Assembly (NCBI GenBank): GCA_015501605.1
Contig: JADNRZ010000004.1
Coordinates: 1-64,000, forward strand
Origin: Panaeolus papilionaceus
Taxonomy: Eukaryota > Basidiomycota > Agaricomycetes > Agaricales
Length of the DNA stretch: 64,000 nt
Reading direction: 5' to 3'
The position numbers were made by a program, and so were the translations under genes. Every line of letters begins with the position of its first letter. Positions within the stretch are counted from its first letter, which is position 1. This document shows positions 33,878-45,014 of the stretch, one piece after another. The notes under the pieces were generated by a model that did no database searches, was not told the origin of the DNA, and worked only from the letters and a program-made list of their open reading frames with translations.

Positions 33878-34647
33878 GGTGTTGAGTGGTATGTAGTGAA
33901 TGTAAAGAGGAGATGGAAAGGAAGGGGGATTTTGCGGACATCTTGTTCGAATGCCCCCAAATTTAAGTAGTTAGAGATATAGCTTGCAGCATGTATCCTC
34001 TCGGCAGTACTCTCAACGTATACATACAGACTCATTGCGCGGAACATGCCGACATGTGGGGTCCCTATGAAATCATGATCAGTATTGAAATTTAAGCTTT
34101 CAACTTGGGACAATGCCATATCCAGAGCTTCACTTACTGATATTGACCTATCTCCTTCTCCATTATATCCGCTTTATTTCGTCCGCTTTTTTAAAAAAAG
34201 AAAAACTGAAAGAATTTTACCCAACTTGGTCGCTTTCGCCTGCATGTTAGGCTTCTATCAAGGGTATATCTTCCAACCCTGCAATTCCACTGTCCGTCAT
34301 TTGCTCCGATTGTTGACTGGGGATGCGATAAAACATGGAAATTCAGGAGTCGAACACGCGTCCAAAGGCTTGTAAATTAATTCACGGTCCGTGGAGAGGT
34401 GCTGGGTGTTGACCTGTTCGTATAATTTCCCCCGTGCTGTGTCCCCCAGAAACCATGGAGTAGAGAAGAGACAGTTTCATTTCATCTATTCGAGGCTACA
34501 GCTTGACCAAAACAGGTAAACCCCTCTTGAACTTCATGCATTATGAGATCTATTATTAGGGCTTTCCGGTTCTACGGATTGTAAACCGCAGGGATTGAGA
34601 CCCGTATGAAAGTTGGGGGAGCTGCGCAGGTATCACTGTCTACGATA
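33878..34647. other. Intergenic, 770 bp, upstream of Cys-rich gene B
   Basis: Contains the promoter of gene B (a CTATATC sequence about 100 bp upstream) and the 3' flank of the bS21m gene. The + strand frame at 34085-34375 and the upstream part of the long minus frame show no family features. Confidence 0.4.
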
Positions 34648-35301
34648 CTATGCACCTCTATTGCGGATCTTAATGACGAGTTGAACCTTTTTCCGAACCT
34701 GAAGTTGGCGCAACAAGTCAACAACCAAAGTCCTGGAATGCAAGTATGACTATAATAAAAGACGACGTACCTCATTGGCAAATTGTTCGCGCCACCTCTG
34801 GCTACTCAACCTCCTGCGCTTCACTCCTTTCTTTTCGTGTCGTTGCATCATCTTCAATTCCGGACGGACCCTATTACGCTGTAGAATGGATTCCAGTTTT
34901 CTATAGGCATCGGCCACGTCGCGACCAACACGAACAGTGCGTCCTTTACACATTTTGTCAAAATTGTCCGAAAATAAGCAGGTTCATCACGGACCTGCAT
35001 ATGGGTCTGCAGGAGGTCTGTTTGCAGCATCTTCTAAGGCTTGTTTCGATCGCTGCCTCCACCTTTCCTCCAGACTTTCTTGTCTTTTTACAGCATCCCC
35101 TAGGTGAGATATAGTTTTATCATTGAGTTCCTTGGTAAGACCGGGATGTTGGGATGGGCTAGCAAAGCACCGAACAGTTTGAGAAAGCCTTGAAATAGCA
35201 AATGCCTGTTGTAATTGAGGACGCGTTGAAGAGAGTGAAGGTCTAATCAGAGACTGTGCCACTCTGAGTGACGTAGGAATTGACTGTGCCAGTCTTTGCA
35301 T
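34648..35301 (-). CDS. MRP21: Mitochondrial ribosomal protein bS21m (MRP21)
   Basis: Three exons: 35301..34995, 34943..34771 and 34698..34648, giving 176 aa. The N-terminus MQRLAQSIPTSLRVAQSLIR is Arg/Ser-rich without acids, as expected for a mitochondrial targeting sequence. After a variable stretch, the second exon carries the bS21 core: GRTVRVGRDVADAYRKLESI, LQRNRVRPELKMMQRHEKKG, then KRRRLSSQRWREQFANE. The third exon gives VRKKVQLVIKIRNRGA. By family, it is part of the small subunit of the mitochondrial ribosome. An in-frame extension upstream lacks an ATG, so the MQRL start is preferred. It is divergent from the RWDD1 gene with 162 bp between. Confidence 0.93.
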
Positions 35302-35463
35302 GTTATACTGGCTAAAGTTGACGGAGTTTGTGAATTGTGCAGTCAAGCCAAAGAAATATGGCCCGTGAGAAATACTTTCTTAATTAAGTTACTCTGTTTA
35401 GACACTTGGATTAGATTGTAGCAATTGATAAAATGACTTTGACTGCTTTGACCGTCTCTCGTC
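35302..35463. promoter_or_regulatory. Shared divergent promoter, MRP21 / RWDD1
   Basis: Just 162 bp between start codons. It contains TTAATTAAG near the middle. No TATA box. Confidence 0.45.
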
Positions 35464-36538
35464 ATGTCAGAGGCTTTAATAGAAGAGTTTGAGGTATTTT
35501 ACTATTTTATTGTTTATTTAATATTCTTTAACAGTGTGTCATCAATGTACAGGTTCTGGAATCCATCTACCCAACAGAGCTATCGAGTCTGTACTCTCTC
35601 TCGCTCAACCTACTAAAATGAATAAACATCTCATACTACTTGACGGTATCAAGGAGTATCCCCAACTGACATAGAAATCGAAGCAGAGGGCGATGATATT
35701 CCTGATGGTGCCACTACATGTATGTCCGTATTCAACCTTTCTCTTACCCTTGCGCGCTCAGAGTATAGTTCTCCAGGCAAAGTAAATCTCTGCGTGCATT
35801 ACCCAGACGCATATCCGGATGTCCTCCCAGAGCTGTCAATTAAGCACGAAGATGAAAGTATAAATGATGCTGATATTGAAAAGCTATTGTCAGAGCTTCG
35901 CAAAGTTGTGCGTAGAACATTATCTATCAGTTACCCAGGCCATTCATTGTGCCAACACATGTATCATCAGGGAGAAGAAAATTTGGGAATGGCCATGACC
36001 TTCACACTCGTGTCACATCTAAGGGAACAGCTTTCCCAATTAGTTCGCTCCAAGCTAGAGGAGGAGAGAAAAAGAGAAGCCGAGAAAGAACGCCTTGAAC
36101 TAGAGGTTTGTTTCGATCTTCTTCAATTCATTGTTCTGATCCTGGTGGTGCTGTGATAGGCGGAGGAAAAGAGAACACGAGGAACTGCCGTAACTGTGGA
36201 GAGCTTCAACGCATGGAAAGCTAAATTCGATAAGGAGGTGGCATTAAGGAAGGCACGCGAGGAAGAGGAGAAACTAAAAAACTTGACTCCCAAGGAGCGA
36301 GAGGAAATGAAGCGTCATGCGACTCGATTAAGCGGTGAAAATGATCAATTAACGGTGACCTTGCTTAAAAGCTGACATCATTTGTCTAGGCCGACAATTG
36401 TTCGAACGCAACAGGAATCTAGAAGACGAGAATCTGGTCGAAGAAGACACGGTCTCCGTTGATTTCAGTCAATACGATAGAACAAGGCAGGAAGAGGCCG
36501 AGGAAGAGGAAGGGTTAACCTTCAGCGACAGTGATTAA
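35464..36538 (+). CDS. GIR2: RWD-domain protein, RWDD1/Gir2 type
   Basis: Starts MSEALIEEFE, followed after an intron by VLESIYPTEL, the standard RWD opening. Then SPTDIEIEAEGDD and KVNLCVHYPDAYPDVLPEL (the YPxxxP RWD signature), and a GEENLGMAMTFTLVSHLREQ helix. The second half is a highly charged helix (RSKLEEERKREAEKERLELE, EEKLKNLTPKERE) and an acidic C-terminus ending LTFSDSD. By family, Gir2/RWDD1 (DFRP2) stabilises the developmentally regulated GTPase Rbg2/DRG2 and associates with Gcn1 on ribosomes, linking to Gcn2 regulation. About 245 aa. The exon around 35.64-35.67 kb is inferred. It shares a promoter with MRP21. Confidence 0.9.
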
Positions 36539-36618
36539 ATGTTATTTTTGTTATTTTCACTGTACAGTTAATCCTCCTGCAAAATCTATGGTCTAATAAC
36601 GTATCGAGTTCGTATAAT

Positions 36619-38414
36619 TTACAGGCCCTGGAACATTCCATCTTCACCGCCGTTGCCATCTATAGGACCACCTCCAGGAAGGACCTTGCAACCAAGATGT
36701 TCACGCCCCCTTTCTCGCAAAAATCCGTCGTCATCCATAAATAGCTCAAGACCTCGCTGTCTCTTTTCATAGACGACCTCTCTTCCGACAAGTTTGAGCC
36801 ATTCGAGGACGGGTTTTGTTGTCCATCGATCAATGTAACCGGGGCCTGCTTCGAACCAACCGAGATGTCCTCCCTTCTCTGTCAATTCCATCACGACCAA
36901 GCCATTACCCCCTCCATCCATGGGCACATGTCGAACTACTGGATCATCCGCTGCGTTGATAGCTAAAAATGGAACAGTGACCTTTTTCACCATGTCATGA
37001 CTGGAGCCCCATCGATAGTACGCGTCGGCATCGCTGAACGGGAAATGTGGCTTTGGTCCGCCGGCTATCCTCGTGAACGTGTCGTCAAACTTTTCGAGAG
37101 TGGGATTCTTGAGCTTTAAAGCTGCATGAGCAGCTATGGCAACCTCATGTTCGGGGTCTTCAATTAAGGCCATGAGATGCTTTTGTAATAGCCTGGAAAG
37201 GTTGGCGCCCATCCCTTTGGAATAAACATGTTTGCCCAAAAATGAGTTTAGTAAGCTAGTGACGAAAAGAGAGTCAGCTTATAGGGGGTATCCATGTTCA
37301 TAGATTAACACAAACCCATGGTTATTTTGACGAAGATCCCAGGGCTGATGAAGTACTATGTAAGGCAGTGGCAACTTGCATCGGAGATCGTGCACTTACA
37401 CAAGCGAGGGCACATGCAGCATAAAGTCGTGTTTGCAAACCCTCTTCACCAAGATATCGGGTCATAACGTTGGAGCCCAATGAAAAGCCTAAACCCAAGA
37501 GTGGCGCGTTGGGATACAGATGGGCGACGTGTGCCAACGCTAGCCTCGTATCATCCGTTTGACCAGCTGAATAGAGCATTTGACTCGTGATAGGGACACC
37601 AGCACCTAAAACGATTCAGGGTGTGAATCCTTTCGATTGTAGAGGGCGATCTGGATAACGTACATCCTCGGAAATTGATCACGACTGCTCGATAGCCAAG
37701 TCCTCCCTCGCTTACAGGGGCGCAGGCGCGACTCAAAATGGCTCGAACATACGGCTCATAGGACCCTGAACGCATCACTTCACATAAAAATCTTAAGCAG
37801 ATGGACCAGCGGTACGTACCACCTGTAAGGCCATGCTGAACACAAATAATAGGTGTATCTGGATCGACTGACGATTGGTCAACGGGAGCAAAATCAAGAC
37901 CACTGATAATTCGTCAATGATACTCGTTAGATTTTAGAGACAAGGAGGAGTAACGTACATGGTTCCTCCGTCAGCCAAACGCAGATAAGTCCTGTCAACG
38001 GAGTGATAAGATTGGGACAGGATGGATTTTCGATTGTTCAGTACACACCTGTGATAAGTCATTCTGTCTACATCACCAAAGCTACCTAAAACACAGTAAA
38101 GCGTCTGAAGGTGGCCACTGTGTGATATACATGAAGTAAGTTTTGGTAGATAATGATGAAGTGCCAACCACTCACTTGAATAGCCACCACAGCGGACGAA
38201 CTGGCTCGTAAAGACTTTTACATCTCGTTTCGACCAACTTGCGCAATGAGACCTTTTCAGTCTCATCAGAACCATCTCCCTTTTTGACCTCGATGTCTGC
38301 AGGTTCATCTGCAAAGTGAACAATGGGGTAGGATGTTGCTGTGGAAGCAGGGGTTGCAACAGAGTAGAGAGCACCCATGAGGCCGATGGCAAGCAAGCTG
38401 ACGAGTGCCCCCAT
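36619..38414 (-). CDS. Alpha/beta hydrolase, YheT/ABHD1-3 family (yeast Eht1/Eeb1 type)
   Basis: Starts MGALVSLLAIGLMGALYSVA, a hydrophobic N-terminal stretch that could be a membrane anchor or signal. The family features follow: PIICVQHGLTGGSYEPYVRA (the HGLTGG oxyanion region), VVINFRGC and AHLYPNAPLLGLGFSLGSNV, with the nucleophile in G-F-S-L-G. The acid lies in LAINAADDPVV and the catalytic His in EKGGHLGWFE. About 470 aa over roughly 8 exons. By family, these enzymes act on medium-chain fatty acyl esters (ethyl ester synthase/esterase in yeast) or phospholipids in animals. Substrate here is unknown. The C-terminal tail is Gly-rich. The gene faces the disordered-protein gene across 1.4 kb. 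Confidence 0.88.
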
Positions 38415-39808
38415 TATGTGAGAAAAAAAGGGAGTGAATCGGACGAAAAAGAATATGGGAGGCAGGGGAAGGCAGCGGGTTTAAATGGTAGAGATTCGCA
38501 CTATCAGCGGCACAGAGTAAGATTCAGTTTAGTGATTGTAACCCGAGTAAGTTTAAACTACTAACGACAAAGTGAAAATCGACTGTCGTTAATCGAATAA
38601 ATTGAGGCATTTAAACGAATTTTCGTCTTCATGATTATCAACTGAATATTAAACGTTCCCTAATAGTTCAGGCAGTGTAATAAAGGAAACACAATTTGTG
38701 ATTCCATTTAGTTATTGAATACCCACACTTGACCCGGATTTCGATATCACATGGAAGGTTTATCTAACACCCCCCGACCCAACTCCGAGTTCACTTTCCA
38801 ATGCAGATTGCTTGTACTTAGATCTTTATCTATATTAGACATTCTAATAGTGATATGGCGAAGAAAAATAGGACTTGAAATATTTCTACTCGTTCTAACG
38901 CATTATTCGAATTCCCACTGGACCTGCCTCGAGACTCGAGTTGCTATAAATATATTGATATCATCATTACGGTAAGTAGCGGTCACTCTGCTTCCGGGTT
39001 TGTGCTCGGAGGGGCAAAATGTAAAGGCCACATGGTTTGCCGAGTTCACCAAGGGTATCTCCGCTTATCAGAGTAAATTCCACGGAGGACACTGATGGAA
39101 TTGTGAAAAAAGAGCTCCAAGAAGTCAAACCAAGGGTGATAATATTAATAAGGAGGATGAAACTCAGGCTTGAGTTGATCGGCTTGCCGTTGGTAAACTT
39201 AGCTCTCGGATTGATGAACGTGAACACTAACACTTGCAACTGATTCGATTGTGTGCCATGTAGACTGTCCAAGCACAGATGGTTGAAAATTCACAGAATG
39301 GTTAGTTGATTTCTGATCGATGAAGTGTTTACAAATAAAATGAATCAACGAGAATTAACGACACTTCAGGACAGCCCAGGAGCATGTCCTTCATCAGCTG
39401 AGAACAGAACTGCTAAGCGCCCACTGATCACGTCGTTTACTTAGATTAAATCAATCTTGGGCCACAACCGAGCTAGTTAATCTGCGCGTCTCTTAAAAAC
39501 CTTTCCCATACATCATTCCAGGAGGATGGTGATAGTATAATATTCTCAAATTGATTTTTTTAAAAAGGTGGAATAAAATGATATGATCACGTGTTAGCGT
39601 GTTTAGTTGTCGCGCGTTGCAACTGCTCCTGGAGCTTGTTTAAACCTCAACGACCATAAAGTAACTGTGAGATTATCATAGATTAAGTATTGCTCACTAC
39701 CTTTTAATTTTTTTTCAGTGGGCATATGCAACTCTCAGTTATTTCTTCATAGGTGCTCCTTTCTTTGTTCAAACAACATCTGAAGCCCATCCATATCCAA
39801 CGACGGTC
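38415..39808. other. Large divergent intergenic region with an E-box
   Basis: 1.39 kb between two divergent genes, mostly A/T-rich. Short frames on both strands around 39.0-39.27 kb overlap each other and show no family features. A CACGTG within TGATCACGTGTTAG lies at 39588-39593, 216 bp upstream of the + gene. Otherwise nothing seen. Confidence 0.45.
39588..39593. promoter_or_regulatory. CACGTG E-box upstream of disordered-protein gene
   Basis: Reads TAACACGTGATC on the minus strand, matching the CACGTGATC element seen at 11054 and 63586. Confidence 0.4.
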
Positions 39809-42800
39809 ATGTCATTATCACCAGCGCCTTCTTCAGCTTCAGACAGTGATGAACTCAATAACCTTTCACCTCGGGTTTATTTTGGACCGTTAAAGACACC
39901 AGAAAGGCATTTTCTGGCCTCGAATCGGGGTTTATTTCCTCCCGTTCAACCCCAATCTTCACCACTTCGGCGTTCACCTCGCCTTTCAAGTCCCCGTCCT
40001 CCGTCCCCGTCTCCTCGGGAAGCTGAACAAATGGACAACGATGTTCAGGAAATGGCTCTTGTAGCTCAACTCGTCAATGAACGACTTGATGAAGATGATG
40101 ACAACCCAGATCTCAACCAGGAGGTAATGGCGATTGAAGCAGGAGCACCTGATGGCAAGTATCATCCTTTTCATCTCATGCATCGTGTCTCTGACATACC
40201 GCATTGTAAATTAGAACCCTCTTCTGCATTAGCGGAAAGAATTAGCCACGCAGCAAGCAACCCATCTCCTCCTCCAAGCCCTACCCCTTTGCCAATGAGC
40301 TTTTTCGATCCATACCCCTCAAGCAACGTTCAACCCGGCACGGACTATCAAACAGACCTATTTTCTCTAAACTTCAGTGGCTCAACCCAAGATGAAAGTC
40401 ATAACTCTTCAGAGATTGTCACAACCACCCTCACTGACCAAGCTCAGGGTGGCGTTTCAGGTCGTCAGCACTCCGACCAGCCAGAGGACCCACAGATTTT
40501 AATTTCGGTAGACACCACGAGTAGACCTCAAACATCGAACTCTGTCGACGAGATCATGGTACCCACGATCCAACTGCATTCGCCCATGTCAGTTGACGAT
40601 CTACTCTTCAAGTCTCCTGCCGCGGTACGCTTTTCTGACTCTCGTGTCGACAACGAGCTTCATGCGGCGCAAGTGGCAGACCTAGATGAGACCAGAATCG
40701 GCGAAGTGAGCCTTTCAGATGGGAAGCAAGCAAACATGGATGTGGAGGGATCTGACAATGGCCCTGGACTTACGACTGCAACGGAGCCTCTTGAGCTCGA
40801 TGGTCAACCACTGGCAACACCTCCTTTACGCCGCTCCAGTCGGCCTCGACGTAGTGTCACACCTGTACCCACACCAGCGCAAGTCTTTTCCCTGGTTGGG
40901 CCCGTTTTCACCGCACCGGTTTCCTCACCAGCACGCACTCAAGTGAAACGGAAAAGCAAATTACCCCAACCCATCGAAGAGATTGTATCTGATTCTCAGT
41001 CAGACGCTGAGGACTTGCTGCATACCCCGCCTGAGCGCACTAATGCTCGTAGTCGTAGCAGAAGTCCTGGGAAATCCTTGCCATCGTTCCAACGTGAACT
41101 TGGGTCGCTTTCACCTACTTCTACAAGCGTTCTTGCAACATTGAACTTTTTAGAAGAAGAACCAATACAACCGCCATCTTCCGTCGAACCCGAACCTATT
41201 GCAGAAGTAACAGCAGCAGCACCTTCGACTTCAATATTCCCATCTCAAACTAGTCAAGTTGCCGGCGAGTCCTTTCCACCCACTACACCCAGTCGAACAG
41301 GGCCCATTCGGTTTGCAAGTCCTTCAAGAAGTGCTGCACTGTCATCACCCACAAAGTTCCGTCTACAACCTCTCGCTACCGATGACCCTAGAAATACACC
41401 TGCTCGACGGATCGTCTTACAACCACCGCCGACCTCCGTCTCATCCATTTCAGGGGCAGCCCTGCCACCTCCCACCCCAGCACGTCGCGTACTCGTTCAA
41501 CCCGATGGACAAGCTACTCCGAGACTAAATGTTCTAAAGCTCAATTCTCCCGTCAAGCCAACATTTACACGACGGGACCCATCTGCGGAGCCTCCACAGA
41601 GGATGGCAGCGAATCTTAAGGGAAAGGAACGAGCAATCGACGCGCCTAGCGTAGCCCCGCCGTCGTCTAGTACGATCAAGGCCGGGCAACTGCCGTTTCC
41701 GTTGGTTCCTCCTGCTACGGCTGTGTCAAATGAAGGACATCCATTATCAGGCCCACCCACACTACCAAAGCCAAAACCTAGTATCATTGTTGCGAAATCC
41801 AATTTAAAGCAACCTAGCAGCAGCAGTAGAATACCCAGAATTGGCGCAAAACCATATGCGCGTGTCATCATGAAGAAGGATGGCATGCACAATGACAAGG
41901 GCGACCCACCACAAGTGAGTTTTATCTAAAATCCTACGAAATCCTCTCGTTGACGCTATCCAGCTATCTGGAATGCCATCTGGCGGAGAAGCTTCGATTA
42001 CTGTGAAGCGGCCTATCCGCCTTGTCACAGAAGTATCACGTCCGACTGCTAGCTCATTGTCAAGGACAAAGTCTGCGATACCAGAGTCTTCAGCCGCGGC
42101 ACTGAAACGAAAACGAGAGGAGAAGGCGTCCCCCGCAAAGCCTCGTGTGGTGATCCGTCAGGTTCCTCCTGTATCGAATCCTCAAGGAGAGCCTTCAACA
42201 AGTTTATCTACTCGAGTCCAACAGTTGGTGGCGTCTAAAAACTCGACCGCTGCAACCAAGAAGGTTGAACCCCCGAGATATCGCCTTGTGCCAAGCGTTG
42301 TGCTACCTAAACCTGCCATTCAGGTGCAGTACAACCAAAACAAAATGGCAGAAGATAGACCAGATCCAGAAAGCAGTCCGTCCAAACTCACATCCCCACC
42401 TGATAGTATCCCCACCCCACCGCCTGTTGTACCTGAAAGCTTACCGCCATTACCGCCATCCCCTCCTCACGTCTTGCGACCAACCACACCACCTCCCACT
42501 CTCACTGTACAAGAAGATTCTATCTCTCCAGGATCACCCATGAATCAGGATCCACCTGAGCTTCATTCCTCTCCCGAGCACCCTCCAATAGCCACCCTGG
42601 TCGTCGAACCAGTGCTGCCTGAAATTCCTCCTCCATCAGAAACAGAACCTCTTTCCACACGTCGTACCACACGAGCTCGCCGGGCGATTATCAATGCCGA
42701 TGGCAGCGTTCCGTTGGATCCATCTTCTTCTCGTACAACATCACGTCGCAAAGCCGGCGCCTCTCGCTCAGCTAACGATGACGTCTTTGCTGGAATGAGC

Positions 42801-43538
42801 ATGACAGCATTGAAAGATTTAACTCTTCAAAATACGGAGAAAAACCAACGGTACCTCACTGCGAAGCTGGAAACAGAGGTTGTGAAAAAGGAGGGTATTC
42901 GACCCGAGAGCCCCATGGTCAAGATCAAGACGATTTCTCAGCGCTTACAAGATGCAAAGGAGATGCAAAGAGAGGAACGAGCTCAACGCCGGGCGAGACG
43001 AAGCGACGAAATGATGTCGAGTGATGTTGAAATGAGCGACTTTGGTTATTCAAGCCCTGCGGAGGACGAGGCCAGTGTTCTGGAAAAGCATACCAGAGGC
43101 GCTGGGGAGGACGAAGACTATGTATCACCGGTGAAAGAGTTCGGCGATACAAGGAAGAACTTGTTTGGTGCAACAGACGAGCAGATGGTTGTAGATACCA
43201 AGAGGCGCGTCAAATGGGACCGTGGACTCTTTACGACCGTATACCTCGATGAGGTGAAACTAGGAAGTAGGGAAACTATGAAGGAGAATAGAGACTTGAA
43301 GGGCATTTTAGCCGCTGCTGCCAAGGTATGTCTACCCTCTAATATATGTTGTCCCTTCTGACACCAAACCTGGCAGGCGCTTCCTTTGGATACCTTGGGA
43401 AATCTCCCTCATGCAGACACGCCGCTTGCAGACCTCGTTCCAGAAAACGTTGTTGTAAAAAAGTTTGTCTACGAGAGCGATCCTCCTCCTGCACCTCCTG
43501 TCGTCCCCAAGAATACTCGTTCAAGAAAGAAAAAGTAG
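39809..43538 (+). CDS. Large Ser/Pro-rich disordered protein of about 1,200 aa, conserved-looking C-terminus (function unknown)
   Basis: Three exons: 39809..41912, about 41964..43325 and about 43378..43538. The protein starts MSLSPAPSSASDSDELNNLS, with a possible short motif RVYFGPLKTPERHF. Most of it is Ser/Pro/Thr-rich and predicted disordered, with many SP/TP dipeptides (kinase sites), repeated S-P-x-R-S elements and basic patches (TRARRAIINADGSV, SRRKAGASRS). The last 250 residues look more ordered: MSMTALKDLTLQNTEKNQRY, a charged helix KEMQREERAQRRARRSD, then VKWDRGLFTTVYLDEV and a basic end NTRSRKKK. This suggests a nuclear, phosphorylated scaffold or chromosome protein, but I recognise no family. 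The start has a clear upstream T-rich tract. Confidence 0.75.
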
Positions 43539-43752
43539 CTTTGCATACGCGTTGATTTCTTGCTACATGGCGTTTTTGCTTCATCTTCCGACAATTGCAC
43601 AATAGCAGCAACAGCGACACCTCTTTTCGTCCTCAAACGCATCAGGTTACAGATTTGCAATCCTTGATGGAGGAGGGCGTGATGGTGCGTGTATACATAG
43701 GTTTCTTCATGTTATATAAATGGAAATTATGGTCTACAAAATTTACAACTCC

Positions 43753-44905
43753 TCACTTCTCTGGGGCTTGGTATTTGATGCCAGCGCTTGCCTGATTGAC
43801 GGGGAACACCAACATCTCAGCAATGTTGACATGAGGGGGTCGAGCAGCTGCCCAGACGATCTCCTCAGCGATATCTTCAGCCGTCACTGAAAAAAAATAA
43901 TCAGCATGAGCCAAAATTACATCACATATAACTTACAGGGGTCGAGTCCTTGGTAGACCTTCTTCGCAGCAGAGGTGTCTCCACGGTATCTTACGATAGA
44001 GAACTCGGTCTCAACCATACCTAAAAATATAAATAATACCTTGGTTATTTATGATTCTTGGAAAGGGGCGTGCAAAGGGTCATACCCGGCTGGATTTCCG
44101 TCACACGAATAGGAGTGTTGACTAGTTCTCGCAATAAAGATCCGGTGAAGGCGTTGACTGCATGTTTAGTGGCGGTATAGATGCTTCCACCCGCATATGG
44201 CTCAATTCCGGCGATAGAACCGAGGTTGATGACATGACCACTTTGCTTTTTCTTGAAGTCTGAACAGGATGGTGAATATGATGGCACCTACGAAATCAAA
44301 AGCAACAAACCGACCTCTCACAAGGAGTTGAGTCATTGCGATGAGGCCAAAAACGTTGGTTGCAAACATTCCCTCGATATCAGCCTCTGCAATGTCACCG
44401 ACATGTTCAACACCAAGGACGTATCCAGCATTGTTTACTGTACAGTGCAAGGGATAAGAATACTCGAAACGAGGGAGATAGGGGTACGGAAAACACACCT
44501 AGAATATCCACATCGCGGAGATCTTGAGGAACAATACTCCAGAGGTTGGCGATTTCCTTGCGATCGGAGACATCTAGCTGTACGGGTGCAAAGCGACCTC
44601 CTTGCTGAAGACCTGATGCTTTATGAGCAGCAGTACAGGCATCAGCGACCTTGGCGAGGGCTTCAGCCCTTCGAGCGATGAGGATAACGTTGGCTCCTCC
44701 CTAGATATGGGTTTGATAATGCTATCGCAATAGTTAAAAGCGACTTGATCTTACCTTTGCGAATAATACTGCGGTTGCCTGAATGAGAAATTAAATGAGG
44801 GACCAAAGAGGAGAATGAAGAAGGACATACAGCACCAATGCCACTACTGGCGCCTGTTACGAGGACGGTTTTCCCGAGTAGACGACTAGCATTGAAGACC
44901 GACAT
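43753..44905 (-). CDS. Short-chain dehydrogenase/reductase (YdfG-like)
   Basis: About 270 aa over 7-8 exons. Starts [20 protein letters not shown], the cofactor motif TGASSGIG, then [13 protein letters not shown]. The NNAG motif reads [16 protein letters not shown]. The active site is [20 protein letters not shown] with Y-T-A-T-K, so the Ser-Tyr-Lys catalytic residues are all present. The C-terminal part includes [15 protein letters not shown] and a [20 protein letters not shown] region. By family, this type resembles NADP-dependent 3-hydroxy acid/serine dehydrogenases (YdfG/Ymr226c). Substrate specificity cannot be read from sequence. The 3' end converges on the disordered-protein gene. The 5' end is only 109 bp from the SET-domain gene. 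Confidence 0.92.
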
Positions 44906-45014
44906 GGTAATAGAAAAGTAAAGAGTGAGAAAGAGGAAGATTGAATAGTAGTCATGGGAAGGTTGTCTAATAAAATAGATAAGAAAAAGGGAAATACTGT
45001 AATATCACTCTCTC
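44906..45014. promoter_or_regulatory. Very short shared promoter, SDR / SET gene
   Basis: Only 109 bp between start codons, A-rich with GATAAGAAAAAGGG. Both leaders must be short. Confidence 0.45.

Noticed and set aside
33520..34119. 199-codon minus-strand frame over Cys-rich gene B
   Set aside because: It reads through two good GT-AG introns, loses the late cysteines, and its first 80 codons resemble no family. The three-exon model restores the shared signature.
38967..39272. 101-codon minus-strand frame in the divergent region
   Set aside because: Overlapped by a + strand frame of similar size, neither with homology; most likely chance.
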